The notes: generated from the sequence alone by a model not told the origin. Positions 1 through 12,258 are shown, counted from the first letter of the stretch. The stretch: 64,000 nt of DNA from Epinephelus fuscoguttatus (GCF_011397635.1 NC_064756.1:35688996-35752995); one strand, 5' to 3'. A program made the numbers and translations.

Positions 1-126
1 GTTTTCCAGGTTGGAGAAAGAGTTGAGATTTTAGTGCAATGTGTGTGAAGCTTTGTTTTCAAATAGATAAATTAAATATTACCTGAGAGCTCTGCGGAAA
101 AGCGACCATCGGCAGGAGTCTGACAA

Positions 127-1326
127 TGGGTCTCATTCACTAATGTCTGCGCAGAAATGTTCTTACTCTCCGCAAAAAATAAGTACTTGCGCAAAATCAC
201 CGTCGGATTCATGACACGTGCGTACTGGCTAATTTTGTTCTCACCACTGTGCGTATGTTAGTAAATCAGAACTATTCTAAATTGACAGGCGCGATCTGCA
301 ATCAGTATAGTACCACGCCCCCATTTCTCCATATAAGGAACCGCTTGCCTAGAGTTGATTCATGAATGAAGGAAGCGGAAGAGAAGTAGTAAATTTCACA
401 GTTTGTCAGAAGCGATGGCGCCGGGTCTTACAGGAATGCCATGGGTCATTGTAAGATTGTGGAGGACACAGCATGCCAGGATGATCTTGCACACCTTCTC
501 AGGGGTATAAAGTAGTTTGCCACCAGCCGTATCTGATCCAAACACATCCAACAGCCCTTAAGTACGCCAAAAGTACGCTCTACGGCGCGTGTGTGGGCAT
601 GTATGTTATTATAGCGCACCTCTTGAGGGGTTTCAGGGTTTGTGTATGGTGTCATCAGCCATGTTTTAAGGCCATATGCCCGGTCACCCAAACAATACAA
701 CATTTTAACATTAACGGAATAGAGACTTACTGAAAATATTAACTTAAAACAATTGAAATAAAAGACTAGAACAAAAGATGCTCACCAACAAGCCATCCAC
801 TTCTCACAGCCCCTGCCTCCAAACGCATTCCCACTGTACTGTTTTGCAAAATAAATGAGTCGTGGGTGCCTCCTGGCCAGCGGGCCACAGCCTTAAGGGT
901 ATGGCAGTCGGCATTACAGATCATCTGCACGCTGATGGAGTGATAGTTTTTCTGTTCATGTTATTGTTAATATTTTAATTGTCACAAGGATGAGGGTGAA
1001 CATGTGTCAATTTCATGGTAATTTAATCCATTTGGCCAATATATTAGTAAATTAATTATTTTAAAAAATGTTAATTAAATCTCTTTTTCATGAATGTGGT
1101 TTTATAGACTCTGCATGTACTTAAAAGGTATGTTTGCATTTTCTAAGTCAGTTCGGCCTTCCTCATTTGTGCATACACATGGTCTGAGGCAGTTCTAAAT
1201 TTGTTCGCAGAGTAAGAACAAATTCGGGTAAGAAAATATTGATGAATCCCGGATTTGTGCGTCAAACGATCGTATGCATAGTTTAAGCACAGATTTGTGC
1301 GTATGCACTGTTTGTGAATGAGGCCC
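127..1326 (-). mobile_element. Degenerate PIF/Harbinger DNA transposon
   Basis: The ends form an imperfect terminal inverted repeat: tgggtctcattcac at 127-140 and its inverted near-copy (13 of 14) at 1313-1326. Inside, on the minus strand, are two pieces of a Harbinger-type DDE nuclease. The piece at about 955-786 reads with ARWPGGTHDSF-like residues carrying one catalytic Asp. The piece at about 717-440 carries LGDRAYGL, TPY and VERTFGVLKG, whose Glu fits the third catalytic position. They are separated by a probable small intron (donor near 786). After WMCLDQIR the reading frame shifts, so the open frame ends in a wrong frame while the expected LLYTPEKVCKIILACCVLHN-like residues continue in another. 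No clear 3-bp target-site duplication was found. It sits in the dcun1d5 intron, ending about 57 bp before the next exon. It is not expected to make an active enzyme. Confidence 0.8.
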
Positions 1327-1383
1327 ACTGTCACAACAATTCTGTCACTCGTTGTTGTATTTCTGCCTTTGTCTTGTCATCAG

Positions 1384-3569
1384 GATAAGGACCAGAGGAG
1401 TTTGGACATGGACACAGCTAAATCCATGCTGGCTTTACTGTTGGGGAGAACATGGCCACTCTTCCCAGTCTTCCGCCAGTTCCTGGAGGTAAATCTTTTC
1501 TCTCTCATTTATTTGTATTGGTCAGAGTAATGTTGCAATGATTAGTTTAGTTAAGAAACCTTGTACAAAGACTGTAGCTGTCTGTGACACCAGTAGTATT
1601 TTATCTTTGCAAAATAACTCAGCCTTCCCCCACTCATCCCTCCCACAGCAGTCCAAATACAAAGGTATGAATAAGGACCAGTGGTATAACGTTCTGGAGT
1701 TCAGCAGGACCATCAACACAGACCTCAGTAACTACGATGAAGATGGAGCATGTGAGTATACGAGCAGCATACAACAATACTGACTCTTTAATCACACAAG
1801 AAAATGCAGGGTTTCCCACACATTCATTTATTTGTGGGGGTTTGCCACAATAATAACAATAACAACACCTGCCACCATGTATTGATTTTTTTTTTTTTTT
1901 ATAAATATGCCTTTTATAGCCATAGCTGGATGCTTTATGTTTTCGGGTTGTCCGTCTGTCCGTCTCATTCTCGTGAATGTGATATCTTAAGTTTGTTTGT
2001 TTGTTTGTTTGTTTGTTTGTTTGTTTGTTTGAGCTGGACTCTTCATTGTGAGCACTGTTGGAATATAAATACTGTTTGGTCATTCATTGCGCCATGATCT
2101 TGGAATGCAAAAGCGTACTGTGATTACAGACAGAGCAGCAGAACACCAGGTGCAGTGAACACACACAAAATATATAATGGAAAGTTTGCTGACTTTGAAT
2201 TTGATTTCCAGTCTAGAGAAGTGTAAGTGACCCTCAATTAAGGTGCAGCTTGGTTCTAAATGAGTTTTTCTGTTTGTTTTTTTTGGAGGGTGGGGGGGGC
2301 TGCTGCTACTGTTTGTTGTGGCTATTTTCACAGTTGGATGCAGAGAGGAAATCTCTGTCTGTGTTGCATCTCATTCAGCAGAGCACGAGTTATATGACAC
2401 TGCATGACGCAACACAGCTAATATGATAGCTTCCTCCATTTAGACCCTCGGGTTCTCTCCATGGCCTCAAAGGTCAGGACATCAACGACAGTTTACTGTG
2501 GAAGCCCATTTCTGCCAATGTGATGAAAAAAAATCTTTCTCGAAATAATGACTTGATATCTCAAAATAGTGATTATTTTAAGATACTAAGTCGTTATTAT
2601 CAAAAGTTTGTCATTATAATGATTTGGGCCCCAATCAGACAGAGCATGTTTTAGTAGCCTCAAGCAGCTTTTTCTAATGGGTTTCAATGACAGTGAAGCG
2701 CTTTGCTCGCTGCTTTTGGATTACAGAGCACCTTGCATTTTTCTGCTCTATGCCCCACATGTTTTTGTAGGAGTGCCCTGAACACCTGGAGATAAAAAAC
2801 ACCAAAAACTTCAACTCAAAAGAAAAAGCGCCCAACATCATTGGCATTTCTTTCCCATTGTCCAATCAAAATAATCTAGAGGTGGGCCTTCTATGGTGGT
2901 GGCGATGACAACAAGTTGAGGTGTACTTGGTTTGTATTGGCTCACTTTCAGTGTCACTCTAGACAAGCTGCAAGATATATCTGAAGCCTCGACTACCTTA
3001 TGACCTTTTACCAGCTGTAACTAGGCCTGACAATTGACAGCACCCTGTCAAACTGTCCCTGACTCATTGTAAAATAAGCTTTGAACTGACCATCATCCAG
3101 GTGAAGCTCCGAGACCAGCAGGCTTCTGCAAAAATGACACTGCGCTGCTCCTTGGGTTTTGTGCTCTGTCTGACAGGATCCTTTCCCCCCCATCACATTG
3201 GCAAAAATGTCATTTATTGACCAAGATTTAAAGCATTTGTTGGTATAATTTTCCTAAATGTCTCCAACTTTCCTACATAAATTCTGTACAAGTGGAAAAC
3301 ATTCATATTTAGAGACTATTTTATGTTGTGTTCAAGTGCTGTCAGAATAAATGAGATTAATAACTGAATGAAAATGGGGGGAAAACTGATTTTTATAGTA
3401 CAGTGATGTGACAAATCACTTAAACCATAAGAGTGATTATCAGATTGAGCAGCCAACGAAAAAGTGCAGGATCTATTTTAATAATATTTATCTCCTTGTT
3501 GTTTTGTCTGCAGGGCCAGTGCTGCTAGATGAGTTTGTGGAATGGCAGAAAGCTTGGTCGAGATCGTAG
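1384..3569 (+). CDS. dcun1d5: DCN1-like protein 5, C-terminal exons (partial gene)
   Basis: Three final coding exons: 1384-1488, 1649-1751 and 3514-3569 (TAG at 3567-3569). Each has a matching AG acceptor and GT donor, and phases join cleanly (0, then 1). The translation holds [18 protein letters not shown], then [15 protein letters not shown], then [20 protein letters not shown], which are hallmark parts of the potentiating-neddylation (PONY) domain. DCUN1D proteins act as co-E3 factors helping transfer NEDD8 from UBE2M/UBE2F to cullins. The short tail after the PONY domain fits DCUN1D5 better than DCUN1D1/2; DCUN1D4 is the closest alternative. The upstream exons lie outside the window to the left. 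The 1649 exon is only 160 bp after the previous one; the final intron is 1.76 kb. Confidence 0.92.
1752..3513. other. dcun1d5 last intron, repeat-bearing
   Basis: No gene was seen here. It contains a GTTT tetranucleotide microsatellite at about 1990-2032. At about 2527-2625 is a simple repeat built from motifs like ataatgacttgatatctc. From about 2627 to 2880 is a stretch starting ggccccaatcagacag that resembles a common fish MITE. Small open frames here are low-complexity or repeat-derived. Confidence 0.5.
1990..2032. repeat. (GTTT)n microsatellite
   Basis: About ten uninterrupted copies of gttt are read directly from the sequence. Confidence 0.97.
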
Positions 3570-3913
3570 CAGACGACATCACAACACCAAAAAGAGAGAG
3601 AAAACAAAACACAAGAGGAATCTATATCGTTCAATAAAAGGAGAAACTGCAGTTTCGGATCCCAAAAACACAACAGACTTTAACAGTTCACACACGCAAA
3701 TATGGACTACAGAATCACTTGCATCGTCGGCCAGCCGTGGTCAAGAGGCCTTTCTCTCACTTAGTAGACTTTTTATAGTGTTAATTTGGAGAAAAGAAAA
3801 TGTTCTTAACATAAGAAAGCAAAAAAGTAAGCTGAGAGAAGAGCTGTGGAATTTATGTTTTCTTGATAATTATTTTTCCCATTTTGTGTCTTGTTTATAG
3901 ATGTTTTCACAAT

Positions 3914-3919
3914 AATAAA
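3914..3919 (+). terminator. Candidate poly(A) signal of dcun1d5
   Basis: This is an aataaa hexamer about 345 bp after the dcun1d5 stop, the last one before the neighbouring minus-strand coding exon. It gives a 3'UTR of roughly 370 bp. Confidence 0.55.
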
Positions 3920-3985
3920 AAGGAAATGGAAGTATGACAAGCTGCCTCCTAATAATTAGGATGTCATCATGGCATCTGCCCTCTG

Positions 3986-6900
3986 TTATATCTCCATGTG
4001 GAAGTGTGGTTTCTCCTCTCTCTCCTCCCTCCCTGTCTCTCTCGTGTCCAGCGGCCCTGCAGAGGCAGCGGCCATGATGGCGTTGAGGCGTGTCAAAGAG
4101 AGGGAGCGCTGTTTGAGCCTGGGGGCAGGCCCCGGCGCATCAGGGGCAGGGTCTGGAAGGTGACCATATCGCTGGCCGTCTTCGTCGTACTGGTACAGGC
4201 GAATGACGCGTCTGCGACGGCTCAGGGAGGACGATGGTTCTCCTTCCATGACGCCATTTTTCATTGTGTCCTCCTGGTTTTTACTGCCTGTCTCGTCGTC
4301 TTTGCTGCAAATGTCTGTCTCTCCATCTTCCTTTCTCCTCTTGTGTTCACTGTCATCTACCACCTCCTCCCTCCTCTCATCTCTCTCTTCCTCTTTACCA
4401 TCGGCCTTTTCCTCACTTCTTTCCCCATCCTCCTTGCTCCTGTTCTCGTGCTCACCTGTCTCCACCCCGTCCTCCTCCTGTCTCCATTCTCTCTTTTCCT
4501 CCCTGCTCCCTCTTTCATCTGTCTCTCCATCCTCACTGCACTTGTCCTCATCTGTTTCTGTTTGACTCCCTCCATGCTCTCCTATTTGAAAGAAACCACT
4601 AAACTTTCTCTCCTCTTCCTTCTCTGCCTCCCAATCACAGCCTTTGTTCTTTTCCTTCAGATTTCCTCCTGCCACCTCCTCCTCCTCCATCTTTGACTTT
4701 TCTTCTTTCATGTAGTCACATCCCTCCAGATAAGCCATGGTTTCCTGCTCCTCCTGTCGTTTCTGCCGGAAGCTTCTCTTAGGTTTGGCGGGGGGTGATG
4801 AGGTAGTTGACGAAATCGTCGTCTCCATGCTTGCACAATTTGCAGAGTCACCGTTGTCACACACCTGCTCCATCTCAAAGGCCTGGTTGTAGTACATAGG
4901 GGGCAGGGTTGTTATGGTGACCTCAGAGTCATGGTCCTGTGTGTCGGTTTGGCTTCGTTGTTGCCGTGGTGATCGCATCCTTGTAGTGACTGCTCCTAAA
5001 CACCTAAAGGGAAATGGTATAGTTTACACATCTTATACTTCAGATCTCTGCTTTACAATTTTATTAATTTCTGACAGAAATGAGGATTGACTCAAAAGTT
5101 TTTTCTTGTCATAACTGACATCTAATACATTAAAGGTCTGATGTGTGGGGTTTAGTGGCATCTAGTAGTTGGGGTTGCAGATTTCAACCATCTGAAACTT
5201 CACAACCCACATGTCAAGGGTGTAGAAGAATTGCAATCGCAGATGCATGGCACAAATGGCACCATCTAGAGCCAGTGTTTGCTTTGCCCGTTCTGGGCTA
5301 CTGTAGAATAACATGGCGGACTCCCTGGAAGAGGGCCTGCTCCGTATGTAGATATAAACTGCCCTTAGACTGTGTGAAAACGCAGCAAGTATTATTTTTA
5401 GGTGATTATGCACTAATAAAATATACGTATTATATTTCATTTCTGACAATAAATGTCAAATCTTACACACTGGACCTTTTAATGCCTGTTTCATGGAACA
5501 CTAACAAGGTCATTATTCGTCTCCTTTTTCCTGCTCTTTGATGTTTTTAATGTAGTTTTATATTGCCAGCTTGTGGATCACAGGATGGTGATATAAAACT
5601 ATGTTAAAACAGTGAAAGGCAGGGAAAAGGAGATGAAATACTCCATGCTATTTCCTCTTAAAATATTTTATTGTCTGTGAACCAAAAATTTGCCAAATTG
5701 GTGTTTAAAGCTGCACTGAAGCCATCTCTCTGGTCTAGATCCCTTACTATGGCTATGATAGAGAATGCCTTGCCTTTTAAACTAACTGAGATACTACATG
5801 GCTGTTTCATAATTATTTTGTTTTCTCTGATGATTTCACTCTTTTTGGTTTCCTTTGGTGTGAAATAGATTGCTGCAACGATCACGTTTTTTTCATAGGT
5901 TAACCCAGCCAAGTTAACATAGCCCTGGTTCCCTTGACAAAAGGCATTAAGATTTTTCCATTTGATTTTACATTATTGCAGAAAATAATTTTCATGGAAA
6001 ACAAGTTTATGATACTTACATGTTTTCTTCAGCAAGATAATCTTCACAGATGAAAACCACCTTTATGATTTTTGAAGTGTAAATGCAATTGCCAGAAGTA
6101 AAAAGCTAATGTTAGGCTATAAACTTAATTACACCACTGTTGCATGACTTAGCATTGCCACCACAATATAGCTTTAACGCTATGCTCAGTGTGATAGCCA
6201 CTTGTTAGCAACCACCTTTTTTAAGATGCGTACATTTGGGTGGGGCATTTACTGACATATTTTATTTTATGTCAGAGAGCAAAACCTGAAAGTATTGTTT
6301 CAGCTGATTGATGTTCTGTTCTTTGGTATATTCAGCCAGTGAAAATCAAGAATATATTCATCAAAACACTAACTTATTATCATGAATGTTTAGTATGAAT
6401 GTTATGTTATTATCATGAATGTTTAGTATGACTTGCATGAAGTTGTTTTTTGTACAGGACTGCAAACTCTTTATCCCATTTACTCAAATGTTAACCAACT
6501 TTGCTGATGTGATTTGACTTTTTTCTCTTGTTTTAGTTGTTCACTGGTCTCCATTTGTTTCAGCACAATATGGAAATCAAGTAGCAGTGAGTTACGTGAT
6601 CAGTGATCATTAAGTCTTCTCCAGTACAACTAATAGAACATCCTGTTTTGAGCTTTTACGCACAAAGAATCTGCAGAATAGTTGTGTTGCCTAAGTATGA
6701 CTAAAAGCTTTGATGTGTGGGCCCTGAACGCACCTGAGAACATGAGTCCTGGTCAGAGCTCCAACACTGAACCCCACCACAAAGGTCAGCAGCACTGATG
6801 CTGCCACAGCTCCTGCAAATTGCCTATCGGAAACTTCTGCCTGCCTCTCCTCCACAGACCCAACATCCCTCTTGAACCTGAACGCACCACACTGCTTGCT

Positions 6901-8126
6901 GTGTTCCTGGGCCACTTGATTATTGGGACCTACATGAAGCTCATAAGACCACAGCGTGGTTCCCTCTGTGTGCTGCAGGAGGCAGTAGTACAGGCCACTG
7001 TGCAGAATGCTGATGTTGGGGACCACCAGGCTCCTGTCATGGTGCATAAAGACAGGGTCCAGCTTACTGTAGAGACCAGGGGTCTGGATGTCTCCAAAGG
7101 GGGTGTGCCAGTACTGGACCACACCTACACATGAAAGGAGGAGCAATTACAGGTGAGGAGTTACAGAGAAGTTTAGTGATACATTATGTTTTTCTTACTG
7201 TAAAAAATTCCACAAGAAGACCAAAGCCAACAGTGAATGTATGTACCAACAAGTGTTGTGTGCATGTCTTTATCAAGGCTGATATATCTTCCTCTTCCCT
7301 ATCACAGAGCTCCACTGTTGTTAAAGCACATCTGAGCTCTACTGCTGCATTGACATGTTCCTTCATTACCATGGACACACACTGTTGTAAAGTTTGACTC
7401 AGTCCTTCATACACCATCCCGCTGCCAAAAATACTCACTAGAGTGCCAAATGTGGATTCATCTGCTGATGAAAATAGTCCCAAAGAAATGTAGTATTTGT
7501 TCCTGTTTGTTTGATTAAAAACTACAGAGACGAGTTGTTTTAGGGAAATGATCAAGTCTTTTCTTAAGAAATGTAACTTCATATACGTGACCCAAACAGA
7601 TTTAAACAGGAACCAGGATAATACCAGGAACTGCTGATAATAGGTAACATGTTAATAACATAAGTTGTTTAGGTAAGTTGTAAAGATAATAAATTGTTGG
7701 TTTGCGTTCCTAAGTGAGAAAACATCTTTCAATGTCTATCATGATTTATGTACATTCTAGTATATCTATAGGGCAAAAAAGTACCTGCTTTCATTATACG
7801 TGTCGTGCATACATTGGAGCAGAGGACAGCTTTCCTCAGGACTCCTTGTGACACAGTAGTAATGCTAAGATGTTTATTCAGGTGAATATAAGTTAACTGA
7901 GTTGCTCAGGTGTGGAGGTAGGACATACTGTTGTCTCTGTTTGTGCTGATCCTCTTTACTGACCTGCGATCTTTCCGTCTCCGCATTTTAAAGTCAGCTC
8001 TGCCTCTGGGTGACCTTTGACCCTGCAGGTTGGTGCGATGGTCAGAGTGCCCTGGCCAATAGCTGCTCTTTCTGGATTCGCTGAGCCAACCAGAAAAGCT
8101 GTGAAAGTTAACCAGCTGGTTAACAT
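3986..8126 (-). CDS. Single-pass membrane protein with one Ig V-like domain and long acidic tail
   Basis: Model on the minus strand: exon 1 8126-7964, exon 2 7124-6734, exon 3 5003-3986; 1572 nt, 523 residues. Exon junctions use GT/AG and keep frame: GCAG|gtcagt to tgtag|GTGTGG, and CTCAG|gtgcgt to ctttag|GTGTTT. Residues 1-16 look like a signal peptide. The Ig-like domain shows Cys48, Trp60 and Cys102 in GLYYC, with an N-glycosylation site at NIS (91). A membrane helix lies at about 157-179. The tail of about 340 residues starts basic, has a PPMYYNQAFE motif (YYN fits a Grb2-type SH2 site), then a very Glu/Asp/Lys-rich stretch, and ends with a basic RRRRVIRLYQYDEDGQ block and an ordered-looking segment. 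I do not recognise the family. If the donor at 6734 is not used, exon 2 alone stops at 6691, giving a short-tailed isoform. The exon 2-3 join is inference. Confidence 0.7.
5131..5482. mobile_element. MITE family A copy
   Basis: The left end is taaaggtctgatgtgtgggg, followed by tttagtggcatctag. The right end is acacactggaccttttaa, an inverted version of the left. Internal marks shared with other copies include atctagagccagtgtttg and ctactgtagaa. It lies in intron 2 of the Ig-domain gene. Confidence 0.8.
5483..6733. other. Intron 2 of the Ig-domain gene, remainder
   Basis: AT-rich intron with no gene seen. There is a short direct repeat around 6375-6435 (tattatcatgaatgtttagtatga twice). Confidence 0.5.
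7125..7963. other. Intron 1 of the Ig-domain gene
   Basis: Nothing recognisable. The open frames here (for example minus 7582-7184) show no known domain. Confidence 0.5.
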
Positions 8127-9552
8127 TTTAAACCTGCACAGGAAATAAGAGTCAGATGAGTTTATCTTTAAAGTGCCGTAAATGAATCTGTGAAAGCTGG
8201 AGTGACAGCAGGGCTGCAGACAGTGATGGAATTTAACTTAGTACATTTACTCAGGTATGATACTTCAGTGTGGGTTTGGGTTCCAAACTAAGGTTAAAAA
8301 AATAATTTCTGTCCCAAGTCTCAGACAACAATAAGTTTCCTTTGAGGAAAACTCTCCACAGGATTCAGAAACTGTGTTGTCATGACAGGAGCCCTATGAA
8401 TAAAGGGTGTAAAGTAGTGAATGTATTACAGCTATGATTGTCACAGCCTGTAATGCATTCACCTACAATAGTACGTTCTATCTGATCTCACCTCTTGCCC
8501 AAGTATGCTACAGTGAGGTGCGTCAAGGGAGCCTGGCAATAAAATCACCAAAAGTGTGTTTGGTAATACCCGATGCCCTTAGATGACACCTGACTGCAAT
8601 CTGGCTGCTCTGTGCGCACAAGAGGACACTGTGCATACCACAAAGAGACAAAAACAACAACTAAAGAAGACACAATGAAATCAAAGAGACACAAAATAAC
8701 ATTATCTCTGTAGATATGTGGGGCCTTTTGCATATCTGTGTCCACAGGGTCCATTGTTTTATTATTATGGTTCTGAACATATTGGTTTTCAGTATATCTG
8801 TCAGCCTGTCCTGATTTTTTTTAAGTCAGCAACTTCTTAAACTTAGCAATAAGCCTATAACTTTACAACAGTATGTTTGATCTGTGATATGACAGAAAAG
8901 AATATGAGTAATGGTCCACATATAAAAATGCACCTGAGTATCTTGTCATGCAGTCTGAGTTGGAGATATTTACCTGTGACAGCTTCTATAATTTCCTCTA
9001 AATGCAGTCGTGTTTTCCTTTTCGTGTGAGAACACACATCGCACATCGTCTGATGGACCTGTTGGTGTTACAGTCTCCTCTGTGACAGTGTAAAGTGCAG
9101 CTTCTCACATGACACTAGGGATGCCTTCTCCTGTGATGATGTTAAAGATTAATAGCATCACAGAGGCAGTGGAATCCTTTTATAAAACCACCTGCTGTGT
9201 TTACAACAGCAGTTCTCAACCTAAACTCCCTGAACAGTGAAGTCTGGAGAGGAAGGACAGCTTTATCACATTGATATGCTGCTGTCCTTCTCTGGTAAAG
9301 TGCCATTAAGTAATTGAAAGCATTTCTTGTGCTCTACTGGCAACAAGTAGGAACTGTAAAAACATCGGCCTCATTTCCATTTCAGTAAGCACATTCTGCC
9401 AAATATTGGACAAGTTAAAACTTTGGCCTGATGATGGCACTAGATGAAAAGGCAGCAGGTTAACAAAGACAAGAATGTTTGAACCAATATCATGGCAACA
9501 GTTATGAAGTATTTCACTTAAAGGTACATGTCATTTTTTTTATCCATATAAG
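8127..9552. other. Intergenic sequence 5' of the Ig-domain gene
   Basis: No coding signal was seen. It may include the promoter and an untranslated first exon of the minus-strand gene. Confidence 0.45.
9178..9187 (-). promoter_or_regulatory. Possible TATA box for the Ig-domain gene
   Basis: The palindromic ttttataaaa lies about 1.05 kb upstream of the proposed start codon on the minus strand. An AG acceptor (ttcctgtgcag) just before that ATG suggests an upstream noncoding exon, which this box could drive. It is a weak guess from sequence alone. Confidence 0.25.
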
Positions 9553-10466
9553 TCTTTTATTGCTAGTGGGTGTACAGGTTGGAATGTAACTTGACTTTCT
9601 CAGTTGTCTGCAACAGCCTGTGGACTGACTTCTGTGTAAAGGACTAGACTGGCACCACAACACAGAGTGTGACAGGGACAGACCTTAGTGCCCTTTAGCA
9701 ACTTGAATTCAGCCAGAGCAAGACCGAGCACTGAGGGTCTGACCCCAGACTGCCCTCTCGACCTTCCCTGGTCCCCGCTGGATCAGCAAACTTCTGCTGC
9801 TGCAGTTGCACAGATTACACCCCTCACTGCACTGGCCACCAGTCCGTTGTGAACCTCTGGGCTGGGGTTTGAACTTGCTAAATTTGAGTTGCTACTTTGG
9901 CTTCAGTACGAGCTGTTGTCCACCCTCCTCCTGGGGAAGTAATATTATGAATTACTACAGTAATTCACAATATATACAAATATATTTGTAGTGACAAAAC
10001 TAATTTGTCTTTTGGTTATTGGTCGCATATATATGATGATTCTTTCATGCAGCTGATTTGCAGAGGTGTGAAATATGAATACAGCTCCAGCATTATGTGG
10101 TGCTGGTTTTGGTATGAGACTAGTATTCAAACTGTGGCGCCCTTTTAGTAATTCCTGTAATTACTACAGCAGCCATCAGATGTCAGTGGTGTATAACAAA
10201 AGTCTTGAGGAAAACTTTCCAACTTTCCTTTTTTTTTTTTTTTTTTACAGTAAATTCCTTTCAGTTGTCATAAAATGTTAATGGTGCTCCTTTACTTCTT
10301 TGTTTACAGTTACATCCCTCTGTGCTGTATTTCCTACATTTTGTTTGTGTCTTTGAAGTGTACTTTTAAACAGACATTATCTGGTCTGTGGTATTCTCTG
10401 TTAAATGCTTTACAGATGTTGTTTATAATTCCTCAGACTGAGTTCAACAGCTGAACCATTATTCTA
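9553..10466. repeat. 914-bp exact tandem duplicate, copy 1
   Basis: Begins at cttttattgctagtggg and ends at accattattcta. It matches 10500-11413 at a constant offset of 947 bp, with no difference found wherever I compared the copies, including the poly-T run. No protein or RNA gene was recognised; the open frames inside are identical between copies simply because the DNA is. Confidence 0.97.
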
Positions 10467-10499
10467 TTATTATTCTTATTATTCTATCATTATTCTTCT

Positions 10500-11413
10500 T
10501 CTTTTATTGCTAGTGGGTGTACAGGTTGGAATGTAACTTGACTTTCTCAGTTGTCTGCAACAGCCTGTGGACTGACTTCTGTGTAAAGGACTAGACTGGC
10601 ACCACAACACAGAGTGTGACAGGGACAGACCTTAGTGCCCTTTAGCAACTTGAATTCAGCCAGAGCAAGACCGAGCACTGAGGGTCTGACCCCAGACTGC
10701 CCTCTCGACCTTCCCTGGTCCCCGCTGGATCAGCAAACTTCTGCTGCTGCAGTTGCACAGATTACACCCCTCACTGCACTGGCCACCAGTCCGTTGTGAA
10801 CCTCTGGGCTGGGGTTTGAACTTGCTAAATTTGAGTTGCTACTTTGGCTTCAGTACGAGCTGTTGTCCACCCTCCTCCTGGGGAAGTAATATTATGAATT
10901 ACTACAGTAATTCACAATATATACAAATATATTTGTAGTGACAAAACTAATTTGTCTTTTGGTTATTGGTCGCATATATATGATGATTCTTTCATGCAGC
11001 TGATTTGCAGAGGTGTGAAATATGAATACAGCTCCAGCATTATGTGGTGCTGGTTTTGGTATGAGACTAGTATTCAAACTGTGGCGCCCTTTTAGTAATT
11101 CCTGTAATTACTACAGCAGCCATCAGATGTCAGTGGTGTATAACAAAAGTCTTGAGGAAAACTTTCCAACTTTCCTTTTTTTTTTTTTTTTTTACAGTAA
11201 ATTCCTTTCAGTTGTCATAAAATGTTAATGGTGCTCCTTTACTTCTTTGTTTACAGTTACATCCCTCTGTGCTGTATTTCCTACATTTTGTTTGTGTCTT
11301 TGAAGTGTACTTTTAAACAGACATTATCTGGTCTGTGGTATTCTCTGTTAAATGCTTTACAGATGTTGTTTATAATTCCTCAGACTGAGTTCAACAGCTG
11401 AACCATTATTCTA
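10500..11413. repeat. 914-bp exact tandem duplicate, copy 2
   Basis: Second copy of the unit at 9553-10466. A 33-bp spacer of att/ctt-type simple repeat separates them. The identity means a very recent duplication or an assembly duplication. Confidence 0.97.
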
Positions 11414-12258
11414 CACAACACTGTGGGCAAGGCGATGTATAATGAACAACATACCACTTACTATTACTCACAATGGTTAAAACTAAATCTGTGACAAATA
11501 ATTCTGATTCATCTTTGTAAACTTTCAACTTTGAATCAAGTACGTTGACACTCTCTGAATTTAACTCTCAACATACGTACAGATTCAGATTGAGAATACT
11601 TTATTGAACCCTGAGGGAAAACTGGGAGACATTACAGTTGCTCTTATGCTGTATATAGACATCAAGAAATAATAAGAAAAAAAATGAAGTATGCAAAAAT
11701 AAAGATGTGCATTATGCTACAATATATAAAACACAATATGTACATATAATATAAAAATATAAGAAAATTTTAAAAATATAAAAAAAGAGGTTGTATAAGA
11801 AATATAATTATATGAAATATGTACAACTACGTGCATCCTACAAGTGTTCTAACTATAAATGCATGAGCAGAATAGGTAACAAATAATTAAGAGAGTACTA
11901 TCAAGTTGATATACTGCACAGTGCATGGCACATACAATACAAGCTAAAAAATATGATGTTGAGTTGAACACAACTTTTTAAAATCTGTGATAAATGGACA
12001 TGAAAACAACCAAACAACTACAATGCACTCTGAGCTATTTTGTTTATGTGTAAATTGTGTTAATAACTAAAATGGGTTATACAGGCATGTTTCCTTCCAT
12101 GTAAACAACAGTAGTGGAATGTGATTAAGTAAGTTTACTCATGTACACTACTTGTATACAATTCTGAGATACTTGTATTTGAGCTACTTCTACTCAAATA
12201 TTTATGGAGGCAAATATTGTTATTTGTTTTCTTTGTTGACCTTCTTTTCAGCTGTTTG
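11414..12258. other. AT-rich intergenic DNA
   Basis: No gene was seen. The stretch around 11580-11640 (tactttattgaaccctgaggg) resembles the end of a known fish repeat. A family B fragment lies at about 12112-12240. Confidence 0.45.

Noticed and set aside
1634-2083. 149-residue minus-strand frame
   Set aside because: Includes the GTTT microsatellite (a KQTN repeat) and antisense of a dcun1d5 exon.
3998-4696. Long plus-strand open frames (232, 120 and 112 residues) rich in Ser, Leu and Pro
   Set aside because: They are the antisense of the purine-rich acidic-tail exon; low-complexity complement, no start context or domain.
5143-5541. 132-residue open frame
   Set aside because: Lies within a family A MITE.
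9806-11228. Pairs of identical small open frames
   Set aside because: They repeat only because the 914-bp DNA is duplicated; no homology or coding signal seen.
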